Assembly: GCF_011602365.1 (NCBI RefSeq)
Contig: NZ_JAAONZ010000005.1
Location: forward strand, 1 to 64,000
Direction of reading: 5' to 3'
DNA length: 64,000 nucleotides
Source: Pseudomaricurvus hydrocarbonicus
GTDB lineage: Bacteria > Pseudomonadota > Gammaproteobacteria > Pseudomonadales > Cellvibrionaceae
The notes under the pieces are model-generated. The model ran no database searches. It was not told the DNA's origin and worked only from the letters and a program-made list of their open reading frames with translations. Each line of letters opens with the position of its first letter. The stretch's first letter is position 1. Made by a program: the position numbers and the translations under genes. This document shows positions 16,114-25,424 of this stretch, in pieces.

Positions 16114-18444
16114 ATGAAATTCAAAAAAAATAGACTGGCACGATGCATACAAAGCCACTCGGGAAAATTTCTCTGTTCACCACCCACAGTACTTTTTCTG
16201 AGCTCTCTGGCAGCAATTGGATCGGCTGCCTCAGTGCCAGTGTTTGCAGCCGATGAAGGGTTAACTCTGGCCCTTGAGGAAATCGTGGTCACTGCTCGCC
16301 GGAAAGATGAAAGCCTGCAGGACGTGCCTTTAACGGTCAATGTGGTGACCGCCGACGCCTTGGATGATCTCAATATTCGCAAGTTTGAAGACCTGGAGGG
16401 TGTCGTTGCCGGATTGTCACTGGCGGAAGATAATATCGGGCCCAGCGCTTCGATGCGGGGAGTGGACTTTAATACCTACGCCAGCGGTTTTAATTCGACG
16501 GTGGAGTTTTATCTGAACGATGCGCCAATCGTGTCTCTGGCCGTCATGCAAGCCATGTTTGATGTCGGGCAAATTGAAGTGCTCAGGGGCCCCCAGGGAA
16601 CTTTGCGTGGTCGGGCATCACCTTCGGGGTCAATCACCATCACGGCTAAAAAGCCTCAGCTTGAAGAGTTTGGGGGCTACGTTGATGTTACCGGTACCGA
16701 TCATAGCGGGTATAATGTGCGCGCAGCCGTGAATGTTCCGGTGATTGAAGACAAGTTGGCATTTCGATTTGCCGGCTTCCAGGAAAGCAACGATGCTAAC
16801 GACGTTAAGAGCATAACCAGCGGTGAAGACTCCGATTATAAGGGCACTGGTTGGCGAGCCTCAATGCTGTTTCAGCCAACGGAAGACCTCACCATCAATC
16901 TGATGCATCAGCAAATGAATCCTAAGCGGACCACGGTTTCGCAAGTGGAATCCGCATATTTGGCAGATAGCGCCATCACACCATCCGGAACGCTCATCAA
17001 AGCGGAAGATCGAAAAGGGGTGATGGATCGCGCTACCAGCGTTGAGCATGAATTTGTGAGAACGGGCCTGGAGGTTGGTTGGGTCGTCGGGGATTTTAGT
17101 CTGAACTACGCCGGTGCAATTAACGCTATCGATTTTGATCTGCACGGCAGTCAGGATCCAACGGATGCCTTTGATACCTATTATGACCTTAGCCAGCCTT
17201 TGTCTACCTACACGGATGACAGCAGTCACGAGATCCGCTTCGCCTCTGAAGAGCCGCTGTTTGACGGTTTAATGGATTTTATTGTTGGTGGTTTCTACCA
17301 GCATATTGAGACCGGAAGCGATCTCACCAACCCAACGGTTATTGTTCCGTCATATATTTATACCTCGAACATTGAGCGTCGTGGCGAGTCAGAAGAACAA
17401 TCGTTGTTTGCCAATGCCACCTTTTATCTGGGTGAAGATACCGAGTTTTCAGTGGGTGGCCGCCACATTAACTACCAAACCGACAGCTCACTCAACGTGA
17501 TTGGTTCTCTTTATACGGAGAGTGACAACGAGTGGTCTGAAGATATTTACAGCGCCTCGTTGAAGCACCAGTTTACTGACGGTTTGATGGCGTATGTGAC
17601 CTATGGTTCATCCTTCCGCCCAGGCGTGGAAGTGGTCGGTGTTTTCACGCCCACGGACGCCGCGATGGACGGTTATCTCAGTTTGCCCCCGGAAACGTCC
17701 GATTCCTATGAGGTCGGTTTTAAATCCTCCTGGCTAAACAATACCTTGCGGGTCAATACTGCCGCCTACTATCAGGAGTTTGATAACTATCCGTACCGCA
17801 CACCTTCCGGAGTCTGGTATGTGGCGGGAGCGGGCGTCAGCAGCTTCAATTTCGTGGCGCCGGTCCCGGTCGAGGTTACCGGTGTTGAGGTGGAGACATT
17901 CTACCAAATCAGTGACAGCTGGGACGTGAGTGCGCTGATCAGCTGGTCGGAGGGCAAGATCCAGAACGGTCAAATTCCCTGTAACGACCCCTATAATGGC
18001 TCAGTACCTTCTGCGGCTGACATTCTTGCCGCATCAGGAGGGGATCAAATTGCCAGTTGCACAGCCAGCATTCGGTCTAACACCAGTCCACAGCTGACCG
18101 CGACATTGATGTCTGAGTACAGCTTCCCGGTGGCCGATTTCGACGGCTATGTGCGAGGCATGCTGACCCACTATGGTGACTCTCAAAGTGATCCCACCAA
18201 CGCAATAGACGATGTGGATGCGTACGAGATGGTTAACTTTTATGCCGGTTTGCGCGAGGGCGAGGGCAAGTGGGAAGTGATGTTCTATGGTAAAAATATC
18301 TTTAACACGGAGCGTGTCTTGAGCCGAGGACCTTCTGCGGGTGTTGTACCTGTCCAGTTTGGTGCTGATCTGGTTTCGGATTATCGCGAAATAACCATGA
18401 CCGCAGCACGTGAATTTGGTGTGAATGTCCGCTACAACTTTTGA
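16114..18444 (+). CDS. TonB-dependent outer-membrane receptor (first)
   Basis: 776 residues. A signal peptide (hydrophobic LFLSSLAAIGSAASVPVFA, cleaved after about residue 45) is followed by the TonB-box-like ALEEIVVTARRKDESLQDVP, a plug domain (IEVLRGPQGTLRGRASPSGSI near residue 150-170) and a 22-strand barrel ending in the aromatic NVRYNF. It belongs to the FecA/iron-complex-type outer receptor class common in marine gammaproteobacteria, where many import glycans or other organics rather than iron. The neighbouring LysR and glycosidases suggest a sugar-derived ligand; this is inference. Confidence 0.9.
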   Translation: MKFKKNRLARCIQSHSGKFLCSPPTVLFLSSLAAIGSAASVPVFAADEGLTLALEEIVVTARRKDESLQDVPLTVNVVTADALDDLNIRKFEDLEGVVAGLSLAEDNIGPSASMRGVDFNTYASGFNSTVEFYLNDAPIVSLAVMQAMFDVGQIEVLRGPQGTLRGRASPSGSITITAKKPQLEEFGGYVDVTGTDHSGYNVRAAVNVPVIEDKLAFRFAGFQESNDANDVKSITSGEDSDYKGTGWRASMLFQPTEDLTINLMHQQMNPKRTTVSQVESAYLADSAITPSGTLIKAEDRKGVMDRATSVEHEFVRTGLEVGWVVGDFSLNYAGAINAIDFDLHGSQDPTDAFDTYYDLSQPLSTYTDDSSHEIRFASEEPLFDGLMDFIVGGFYQHIETGSDLTNPTVIVPSYIYTSNIERRGESEEQSLFANATFYLGEDTEFSVGGRHINYQTDSSLNVIGSLYTESDNEWSEDIYSASLKHQFTDGLMAYVTYGSSFRPGVEVVGVFTPTDAAMDGYLSLPPETSDSYEVGFKSSWLNNTLRVNTAAYYQEFDNYPYRTPSGVWYVAGAGVSSFNFVAPVPVEVTGVEVETFYQISDSWDVSALISWSEGKIQNGQIPCNDPYNGSVPSAADILAASGGDQIASCTASIRSNTSPQLTATLMSEYSFPVADFDGYVRGMLTHYGDSQSDPTNAIDDVDAYEMVNFYAGLREGEGKWEVMFYGKNIFNTERVLSRGPSAGVVPVQFGADLVSDYREITMTAAREFGVNVRYNF

Positions 18445-18457
18445 GTATAGATTGGAG

Positions 18458-18503
18458 TAAGGCTCATAATTGATAATCTCTGAGGTTTGTGGGCCTTATT
18501 TAA
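18458..18503 (+). terminator. Possible terminator of first TonB receptor
   Basis: TAAGGCTC (18458-18465) can pair with GGGCCTTA (18491-18498), with one G-U pair and a long loop, followed by TTTA. It is 14 bp past the receptor stop. The large loop and short T run make it a weak candidate. Confidence 0.35.
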
Positions 18504-19284
18504 TGAAGTGTTCAACGTGTAAGTTTTCTCTTCCCAGTGTTCATGTCATATTTCTTTGCAGGCATGATGTTTGGCGAACAATTGAGTTCGCCATTTTTTT
18601 ATCATCGATTCATATATCGATAACGAAGTGATCGTCTGCCAAATAGGTATCCACGCTATCTTGTCGGGTAAAACGTTTGGTTTGGCGTTAATTTTCCGTC
18701 AGAAATTCTATTGGGTGTTTAGCAGACTATCAGTCATTTTTTTGATTAGTGATGGCCGGATGTTGTCTTTAGTATTGTTGTCATGAAAAATTCGTAAAGT
18801 CATAGGTTTGGCGCTACTGGTATTTCTGATATACCAGGTTGGGTTCAGTGTTTATCAAATTTTTTTGAATCTGTTGCAACTGCTTCTGCCGCAGGATCGT
18901 CAAATTAACGGTATCACCATGACATTGCTGTTGTTGGAAACCAAACCCGGCAAGTGGAAGCTTCTGTGCTATAACAATGAAGATGCACTCTGGGGGGCGG
19001 GATAAGTTGCTTTAAGTATCAGGCCTCTCTGACCATCAAAGTGCACTCAGCCCGTGTCTTATTACACCTGCACCGGCTCCTGCTCCTGCACCTCAACAAG
19101 ACAGACATCATCTCAGTCTTAAACCAACACAACCCTTATTCAACCTGCTTGGTAATTCGATTGCCTGGATGATTCGGTTTGCTTTTCCATTCTTTGACGT
19201 GACCGGTTGTCGGCAGTGTTGGTAGGAGAGATTAACAATTGTTTACGCCGCTTGTTCTCGGTCCATCAATCTCTTGTTGACATT

Positions 19285-19325
19285 ACTAACCATGGTGTCA
19301 GAATAATACTAACACCATGGTTAGT
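19285..19325. repeat. Long perfect inverted repeat upstream of GMC operon
   Basis: Two 14-bp arms, ACTAACCATGGTGT and ACACCATGGTTAGT, are perfectly complementary and flank a 13-bp loop; a short extension with one indel continues the symmetry outward. It ends 127 bp before the small-subunit gene. It could be a terminator-like hairpin (no T run), an operator or a tiny mobile-element relic. Confidence 0.8.
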
Positions 19326-19451
19326 TAATGGGTTGCCCTTACTCCGGCGCTCGGCCAGGTCAGGGTTTGCGTATTTCCCATGGCTTAAAGCCAATAATTT
19401 GTGCGAAAGATTTAACAACAATAATTTAATAACCTGAAAAAGGTGAACACA

Positions 19452-20078
19452 ATGAATCGAAGAGAGTTCCTGCAATGCGCTGCCATTATGGTGGGCAGTG
19501 CCGGAGTGTCCGGGCACGTACTGGCGCTGAGTCAGGCGCAAATGACCTACCTAGCGGCGGCGGGTGACTATGTTAAAAAACCCGCCACCCTGTTTTCCCA
19601 ACAGCAACGCGCCATTGTTGCCGCCGCGGCGGAAATCATCATTCCCCGCACTGAAACCCCTGGCGCCATTGATGCCGGTGTGCCGCACTTTATCGAGCTG
19701 ATGGTGCAGGACTGGCTCAACGACGATGAGCGGGCCATTTTCATGACCGGGCTGAATGATCTGGAAAACCACACAACCCGGGAGCTGGGTGCTTCCTACG
19801 AGAAGCTCAGTACCGAGGAGCAGCTGGCAGTGCTGGAAGCTCTGGAGGCGGGGGCTGGTGACAGTGCCTGGTACGCACAGGGCAATGTAAGGCGCGCGTT
19901 TGTCAGTGATGCCCCGTTTATCTGCCAGCTCAAAGAACTCACTATTTGGGGCTTTTTCACCTCCGAGGTGGGCAGCAAACACGTACTGCGTTACAACCCC
20001 ATGCCGATGAAGTTTGACGGCCACTACCCGCGCAAACCCGATGATAGCACCTGGGCACCTTTTACGACCTATCGCTGA
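19452..20078 (+). CDS. Gluconate 2-dehydrogenase subunit 3 family protein (Tat-exported small subunit)
   Basis: 208 residues starting at the ATG 19452, with AAGG ahead of it. The twin-arginine motif MNRREFLQ and a hydrophobic stretch ending near GHVLALS form a Tat signal. The body matches the small 'subunit 3' of FAD-dependent sugar dehydrogenases (IVAAAAEIIIPRTETPGAIDAGVPHFIE, and a QDWLNDDERAIFMTGL helix). In such pairs this subunit carries the signal and takes the folded flavoprotein across the membrane. It lies 22 bp before the GMC gene. Confidence 0.88.
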   Translation: MNRREFLQCAAIMVGSAGVSGHVLALSQAQMTYLAAAGDYVKKPATLFSQQQRAIVAAAAEIIIPRTETPGAIDAGVPHFIELMVQDWLNDDERAIFMTGLNDLENHTTRELGASYEKLSTEEQLAVLEALEAGAGDSAWYAQGNVRRAFVSDAPFICQLKELTIWGFFTSEVGSKHVLRYNPMPMKFDGHYPRKPDDSTWAPFTTYR

Positions 20079-20100
20079 GCTGACTGACGGATAACCTGAC

Positions 20101-21810
20101 ATGATTACCACCAAAAATTACGACTTCGATGCCATTGTCGTGGGTTCCGGTATTACCGGGGGCTGGGCGGCCAAAGAACTGACTGAGAAAGGTCTGCGGG
20201 TGTTAGTGCTGGAGCGCGGTCGCGATCTGCAACACGGCACCGGTTACCTGGGTGAGCACGCCCCGAGCTGGAAAATTCCGTTTAATGGCAAGCCCCAGCG
20301 GGAATTGGAAGCGGAAAACTACGAGGTGCAAAGCCAGCTCTATGCTTTCCGCACCGCCAATATGCAGTTCTGGAACAACGACAAACTGAACCCTTACGCC
20401 ACCGACGAGGGCACGCCTTTCCAGTGGTTTCGCGGCGGGGTGGTGGGCGGAAAATCGCTCATGTGGGGGCGCCAGACCTACCGCTGGAGCGAAGAAGACT
20501 TCAAGGCCAACGCCAAAGACGGTCACGGCATTCCCTGGCCCGTGGGCTATGATGAGATTGCCCCCTGGTACAGCTACGTTGAAAAATTCATCGGCGTTAA
20601 TGGTCGAAAGGAGAGCCTGCCACAACTGCCGGACGGTGAATTCCAGAAGCCCATGCCCTGGTTTGCGGTGGAGGAGACCATTGCCGAGCGGCTGAAGAAA
20701 AACGCTCCGGACATCACCCTCACCAACGCCCGCACCGCGATCCTGACCGAAGATCTGCCGGGACGCAGTGCCTGTCACTACTGTGGTCCCTGTGAGAATG
20801 GCTGCTCCACAGGCAGCTATTTCAGCTCGCAGAGCTCCACGCTGCCTGCCGCCCGCGCCACTGGCAACATGACGCTGCGCCCCAACTCGGTGGTGGACCG
20901 ACTGGAGTACGACAAGGCCAGCGGCAAGATCAGCAAGGTGCACGTGGTTGATTCCGAAACCCTGCAGCGCCATGTGTTCAGTGCCCGGGTGGTTTTCTTG
21001 TGCGCGTCGACCGTTGGTTCTACCCAATTGTTGCTCAACTCCACCAGCGAGGCGTTCCCCAACGGCCTGGCCAACCGCAGCGGTGTGTTAGGACAGAACC
21101 TGATGGATCATTTCCTCGGCCTCGGCACCGTGGGTATGTTTGCCGATAACCGCGATACCTACTATTACGGCAACCGTCCCACCGGTTTGTACATTCCCCG
21201 TTTTCGTAATTTGCCCGATCAGCAAGAGGACCTGGGTTTTGTCCGCGGTTATGGCTACCAGACCATGATCAACAGCAGTAACTGGATGGGCAGCTTTAAT
21301 CAGAAAGGTTTTGGCGCCGGCTTCAAGGACAAATTGACCGCAGTGCCTAACACCTGGACCTTCTATGCCGGCGGTTTTGGCGAGTGTCTGCCCAATCCCA
21401 AAAACCGTGTGTACCTGAGCCAGAAAAAAGACCGCTACGGTATGCGGCAGGTGGCGTTTGAATTCAACTGGGGCGACAACGAAAAAGCCATGGCACGTGA
21501 CATTCAGACGCAGGGCAAGCGCATTGTGGACGCCGCGGGTTCGGCCTTCACCATGTCTTTTGGCGATGTAGAAAACCTGTCGATTCCCGGTTCCGGTATT
21601 CACGAGATGGGTACGGCGCGCATGGGTGACGATCCCCGGCAGTCGGTGTTGAACAAATACAACCAGGCCCACGACGTGTCCAACCTGTTTGTCACCGATG
21701 GTTCTTTTATGACCTCGTCGTCGTGCGTCAACCCCTCATTAACTTACATGGCATTCACGGCCAGAGCCTGTGATTATGCGGTCAAACAAATGGAGGCGGG
21801 GGTAATCTGA
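20101..21810 (+). CDS. GMC-family FAD oxidoreductase (candidate glycoside 3-dehydrogenase large subunit)
   Basis: 569 residues. It has the FAD-binding VVGSGITGGWAAKEL start, GGVVGGKSLMWGRQ, a late HEMGTARMG with the active-site His, and CVNPSLT with the paired Asn. Cysteines 225, 228, 231 and 235 (CHYCGPCENGC) form a cluster-like motif, as in Fe-S-containing GMC sugar dehydrogenases. It has no signal peptide and should be exported with the Tat-bearing subunit. GMC/subunit-3 pairs include glucoside 3-dehydrogenases and gluconate or sorbose dehydrogenases. The neighbouring ThuA and TIM-barrel genes favour a 3-keto-glycoside role. No cytochrome subunit is nearby. Confidence 0.85.
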   Translation: MITTKNYDFDAIVVGSGITGGWAAKELTEKGLRVLVLERGRDLQHGTGYLGEHAPSWKIPFNGKPQRELEAENYEVQSQLYAFRTANMQFWNNDKLNPYATDEGTPFQWFRGGVVGGKSLMWGRQTYRWSEEDFKANAKDGHGIPWPVGYDEIAPWYSYVEKFIGVNGRKESLPQLPDGEFQKPMPWFAVEETIAERLKKNAPDITLTNARTAILTEDLPGRSACHYCGPCENGCSTGSYFSSQSSTLPAARATGNMTLRPNSVVDRLEYDKASGKISKVHVVDSETLQRHVFSARVVFLCASTVGSTQLLLNSTSEAFPNGLANRSGVLGQNLMDHFLGLGTVGMFADNRDTYYYGNRPTGLYIPRFRNLPDQQEDLGFVRGYGYQTMINSSNWMGSFNQKGFGAGFKDKLTAVPNTWTFYAGGFGECLPNPKNRVYLSQKKDRYGMRQVAFEFNWGDNEKAMARDIQTQGKRIVDAAGSAFTMSFGDVENLSIPGSGIHEMGTARMGDDPRQSVLNKYNQAHDVSNLFVTDGSFMTSSSCVNPSLTYMAFTARACDYAVKQMEAGVI

Positions 21811-21819
21811 GCCCCGCCT
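21794..21819 (+). other. GC-rich hairpin over the GMC stop codon
   Basis: AGGCGGGG (21794-21801) pairs perfectly with CCCCGCCT (21812-21819) across a loop containing the end of the GMC gene. There is no T run, so it is more likely an mRNA-stability or coupling element before the ThuA gene than a terminator. Confidence 0.45.
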
Positions 21820-21838
21820 GAATACAGGAATCTGTTTT

Positions 21839-22720
21839 GTGAGTCTGAAAAAGTTTTTTAAAATTGCAGGCGGTGTGGTGTTGGTGCTGGTTATTGGCGG
21901 CGGTATCAATGCCTATTATCAGCTGAAAAAAAATGGCTTTTTAAAGGAGCCTGTGTATGAAACTCAAGCGCCAACGATTCCCGAATTACACCATCCGGCG
22001 GTGTTGGTGTTAAACAAAACCAATGGTTATGTTCATGTCGATGCGCTTCCTGCCGCCGATGCCATGCTGCAAAAGTTGGCTGACGACAATGGCTGGGACA
22101 TCTATATCACCAATAATGCGGCCAGCCACAATCCAGAGGTGTTGCAGAAGTTTGATCTGGTGGTGTGGAATAACGTCTCCGGTGATGTGTTGACGGAAAG
22201 CCAGCGCCAGTCACTCAAAGCCTGGCTTGAGGCCGGTGGCGGCTGGGTCGGTATACACGCCAGTGGTGGTGATTTCAAATACGAATGGCCGTGGTACGTG
22301 GACACGCTTATCGGTGCTCAATTCGTCGGGCATACCATGAACCCGCAATTTCAGGACGCCGATGTGCTGGTGGCCGATTCGGCTGCGGATGTCACGTCTC
22401 ACCTGCCCAGTCCCTGGAAGGTGAAATCGGAGGAGTGGTACGCCTTTGACCGCAACCCCCGCGAGCGTGGTTATGACATCCTGCTGACTCTCGACGAATC
22501 CTCCTACATCACCAAGGGTGAAAACTGGATGGGCATGAACGACCGCATGACCGGTGAACACCCCATCGCCTGGCGGCACACCTTGGGGCAGGGCAAGGTG
22601 TTCTACTCGGCAATTGGTCACCAGGCAGCGACTTATCGTGTGCCAGAGTTTCAGGAGCTGATTGGCAAAGCCATGGTCTGGGCCATGCCTGCAGAGTCTG
22701 AGGTCATTGCTGACAACTAA
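21839..22720 (+). CDS. ThuA-domain protein, membrane-anchored (first copy)
   Basis: 293 residues from a GTG with AGGAA upstream. Residues 9-26 form a single N-terminal membrane segment, placing the domain in the periplasm. The class I glutamine-amidotransferase-like ThuA fold shows in PAVLVLNKTNGYVH, DLVVWNNVSGDVL, GGGWVGIHASGG and HPIAWRHTLGQGKVFYSAIGH. ThuA partners with a Gfo/Idh dehydrogenase in trehalose use by rhizobia and acts on 3-keto-disaccharides. Here it follows the GMC gene by 28 bp, which fits action on a 3-keto-glycoside made in the periplasm. Confidence 0.88.
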   Translation: MSLKKFFKIAGGVVLVLVIGGGINAYYQLKKNGFLKEPVYETQAPTIPELHHPAVLVLNKTNGYVHVDALPAADAMLQKLADDNGWDIYITNNAASHNPEVLQKFDLVVWNNVSGDVLTESQRQSLKAWLEAGGGWVGIHASGGDFKYEWPWYVDTLIGAQFVGHTMNPQFQDADVLVADSAADVTSHLPSPWKVKSEEWYAFDRNPRERGYDILLTLDESSYITKGENWMGMNDRMTGEHPIAWRHTLGQGKVFYSAIGHQAATYRVPEFQELIGKAMVWAMPAESEVIADN

Positions 22721-22736
22721 CTGAGAGCAGTTTTTT
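22719..22736 (+). terminator. Possible terminator after ThuA copy 1
   Basis: AACTG and CAGTT form a 5-bp stem around AGAG, followed by a run of T. It directly follows the ThuA stop. The stem is short, so termination may be partial. Confidence 0.4.
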
Positions 22737-23061
22737 GTCAGACATTGTTTTTATCGTGAGCGTGTTGTGAGCTGATGCTGACAGGCTCGCGGTGGAAGGC
22801 ATGCACTCTCATTCTTGTATTGGCTGCCTATGCGTTTGGGTGGCCGCCCCCCTGTTGGGGCGTCTGCTTTCAGCAAACAATCGCTGTGTGGCAGCCTCCC
22901 TCCCGGCTAAGTTCCGACGACGTCCCAATCTCCCGGGCTCACCAGCAGTGCTTAATGACGTCCTTAAAAATCTTATCCGACGTGCCACCTCCATACCTGT
23001 AGAAACCCCCGTCGCTGAAAGATAGTGTTAAGATGACAATTTTTCAGCACCCGGACAATCC
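22721..23061. other. 341-bp gap before the LacI regulator
   Basis: Apart from the weak terminator at its left end, I see no gene, repeat or operator. Several short frames cross it but none has a domain or ribosome-binding site. It presumably contains the LacI promoter. Confidence 0.45.
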
Positions 23062-24066
23062 ATGGTTACCATCAAGGACGTTGCCAAGCTGGCGGGGGTT
23101 TCGATTGCCACCGTCTCGCGCACTCTGTCAAAACCCGAGTCGGTGGCGGAGTCGACCCGCAAGACCGTCATGGCCGCAGTACAGAAAAGTGGCTATGTGA
23201 CCAATTCACTGGCCAGTAACTTTCGCCGTCGCCGCACCAACAATGTGGTGGTGCTGGTGCCGGACATCAGCAACCCCTTCTTTGCCGCGGTGATTCAGGG
23301 CATTGAATTCAAGGCCGCCGAGGCCGGCTACCGCATTTTGCTGGGCGATACGCAGCAGAGCCGCGAGCGCGAGCAGGCGTACGTTCAGCTGGTGCCGCAA
23401 CGCCAGGCCGATGGGCTGATTTGTCTGGGGCAGGACATGCCGCTTGAGCAGGAGCCAAACGGCAAGCAGCCGGAGGCGGCTTTTCCGGTGGTGATGGCCT
23501 GTGAGTATGCCGGACCGCTGAAGGTGCCCAGTGTGGTCATTAACAACACCCGGGCGGCCCGCGAAATGATGGAGTATTTGTTGAGCCTTGGCCACAAACG
23601 CATTGGCTACATCAACGGGCCGCAGGGGTCATCCCTCTGCGCCCAGCGCTTGAGTGGTTACCAGGAGGCTTTGACAGCGGCGGGGTTGCCGGTCAAACCC
23701 GCACTCATAGAAGAGGGTGATTACAGTCTGGCCACGGGCTATGCCGCCACCCGCCGGTTGTTGAAGCAGCGCAGCAAACCCACAGCGCTGTTTTGCGCCA
23801 GTGATGAAATGGCGATTGGTGCCATGCACGCGGCCCGGGACCTGGGCCTGGACATTCCGGGCGAACTGTCCATTGCCGGCTTTGATGACATCGATGCCGC
23901 GGCCTACTGCTACCCACCCCTGACCACCGTGCGCCAACCCCGCAGCGAGATAGGGCAGATGGCCATGGCGTTGATGCTCGAGTCGCTGGCGGATGAACCG
24001 ACTCTGCCCCGCCAGGTCATACTGCCGCACCAACTGGTGGTGCGGGCTTCGACGGCGGCTGTTTGA
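23062..24066 (+). CDS. LacI family transcriptional regulator
   Basis: 334 residues. The N-terminal helix-turn-helix VTIKDVAKLAGVSIATVSRTL is canonical, the hinge helix follows (YVTNSLASNFRR), and the rest is a periplasmic-binding-protein-like sensor domain (VLVPDISNPFFAAVIQGIE, LFCASDEMAIGAMHAARDLG, SIAGFDDIDAAAYCYPPLTTV). It is convergent with the MFS gene (16-bp gap). The two TGTAAACGTTTACA sites at 30950 and 31573 are typical LacI/GalR-family operators and are its most likely targets. Confidence 0.92.
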   Translation: MVTIKDVAKLAGVSIATVSRTLSKPESVAESTRKTVMAAVQKSGYVTNSLASNFRRRRTNNVVVLVPDISNPFFAAVIQGIEFKAAEAGYRILLGDTQQSREREQAYVQLVPQRQADGLICLGQDMPLEQEPNGKQPEAAFPVVMACEYAGPLKVPSVVINNTRAAREMMEYLLSLGHKRIGYINGPQGSSLCAQRLSGYQEALTAAGLPVKPALIEEGDYSLATGYAATRRLLKQRSKPTALFCASDEMAIGAMHAARDLGLDIPGELSIAGFDDIDAAAYCYPPLTTVRQPRSEIGQMAMALMLESLADEPTLPRQVILPHQLVVRASTAAV

Positions 24067-24082
24067 GGACGGCGCGCTGGAA

Positions 24083-25384
24083 TTACACGGTAGCTGGCTG
24101 AGTGTGGCCGCGCTTGCGGTCAAACAGCCAGATCAAGCCAAACACCGGCAGCAGCAACAGCGGCAGAAAGGCCACCGCCTGAAACGATTCCACCGACGCA
24201 TAGCGCAATACCTCCGCCAGAGCTTCAGGCGACAGGTTGGACAGCTGCGCCACACCGCCGGCGGCCTCGGCCTTGGCGCTGTCAAAGATACCGCCCATCA
24301 GCGGCAGCACAAACTGGATCGACAAACCACCGGCGAAGCCCAGCAGACCCAGCGCCACGGCACCACCGCGGGGGAAACGCTCGGAGATGATCGCCAGCAT
24401 GGTGGGCCACATATAACACACGCCCATGCCCCACACGGTGGCCGCCGCAAACGCCAGCAGCGGCGTGTTGGCTAGACTTAACAGATACAAACCGGCGGCC
24501 GCTGCGGTACACGAAAACAACATGAGCCCGACCGAGGAGATTCTTTTGGCAATGGCACCGGCAAAGTGGCGCATCACAAACATCAGGGCACTGACGTACA
24601 CCAGCAGCACAATGCCCTGCATGCCGACGATGTTGGAGAGGGAAATATTGACCCACTGGCCCGGCGCCAGTTCGGCCGCGGCTGTCAGAAACATGCAGGC
24701 CCAGAACACCCAGAAGAGGGGACGCCGAAACAGCTCCTTGAGCATCTCGCCGTAGCTGACACCGGCAGCCACCCGCTCGGTCACCGGGAACACCGCCTTC
24801 ATCACCAGCCCGGCCATCACCAGTGACGGCAGCATCAGTATCACCACATTCAGCTCCCACGGCAGGCCGGCGGCGCTGATGCCCACGCCGAGCAAGCCAC
24901 CGACGACGATGCCCGCTGGCCACCAGGCGTGCAGGATGTTGAGGCGATGGGTTTTTTCTTCCGGGTAGAGCGACGCCACCATGGGATTGGAGGCTGCTTC
25001 TACGGCCCCCCAGCCCAGACCGGTCAGCAACAGACTGCCCAACACCAGCGCCTGAGCGGCTTCCCCCACTGGAACAGAGCTGGCGGCCAGCAGGCCCAGT
25101 GAACCCAACACGTAACCCAGGGCTGACAACAGCAGCATGCGCTTCATACCAATCAGATCCACCAGCGCGCTGCCGAACAGCAGGGTCAGGGCAAAGCCGG
25201 TAAAGGTGGCTCCCAGCGCTTCGCCCACCATGGCGGCGGAGTTGGCCAGATCAATGGGATCGTAGATTTCCCGTTGCAAATCCGGCGCGATGTTGGCGCG
25301 TACGGCGAAGCCAAGTCCGATCATAAAAATCGACAGGTTGCCAATGTGGTAGAGCCGTTTACGATCCAGGTCTGCGGCGGCCAT
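24083..25384 (-). CDS. MFS transporter, probable sugar importer
   Basis: 433 residues with about twelve hydrophobic helices. The segment LVDLIGMKRMLLLSALGYVLGSLG fits the MFS motif A region between helices 2 and 3, and a second half begins near EMLKELFRRPLFWVFWACMF. It is the last gene of the six-gene minus-strand operon, 40 bp after the epimerase-like gene. The operon context suggests uptake of the sugar released in the periplasm. Substrate cannot be read from the sequence. The start ATG has an AGGAGA upstream. Confidence 0.88.
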   Translation of the reverse strand: MAAADLDRKRLYHIGNLSIFMIGLGFAVRANIAPDLQREIYDPIDLANSAAMVGEALGATFTGFALTLLFGSALVDLIGMKRMLLLSALGYVLGSLGLLAASSVPVGEAAQALVLGSLLLTGLGWGAVEAASNPMVASLYPEEKTHRLNILHAWWPAGIVVGGLLGVGISAAGLPWELNVVILMLPSLVMAGLVMKAVFPVTERVAAGVSYGEMLKELFRRPLFWVFWACMFLTAAAELAPGQWVNISLSNIVGMQGIVLLVYVSALMFVMRHFAGAIAKRISSVGLMLFSCTAAAAGLYLLSLANTPLLAFAAATVWGMGVCYMWPTMLAIISERFPRGGAVALGLLGFAGGLSIQFVLPLMGGIFDSAKAEAAGGVAQLSNLSPEALAEVLRYASVESFQAVAFLPLLLLPVFGLIWLFDRKRGHTQPATV

Positions 25385-25424
25385 GGGAGATTCTCCTGTT
25401 ATTATGCTGTTATTTATTGTGATG

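Larger units (their letters stand above)
18445..19451. other. 1-kb intergenic region
   Basis: It separates the first TonB receptor from the GMC oxidoreductase operon. Contents: a weak terminator-like hairpin at 18458-18503, an AAACGTTT core at 18671 that is too short to call a LacI site, and the long inverted repeat at 19285-19325. A 65-codon TTG-started frame at 18808 has no support. The region is AT-rich compared with its flanks and holds no recognisable RNA gene. Confidence 0.55.

Noticed and set aside
18671-18678. AAACGTTT as a third LacI operator
   Set aside because: Only the 8-bp core matches; the flanks do not fit TGTAAACGTTTACA.
18808-19005. 65-codon frame with TTG start
   Set aside because: No ribosome-binding site; hydrophobic start is explained by AT-rich intergenic DNA.
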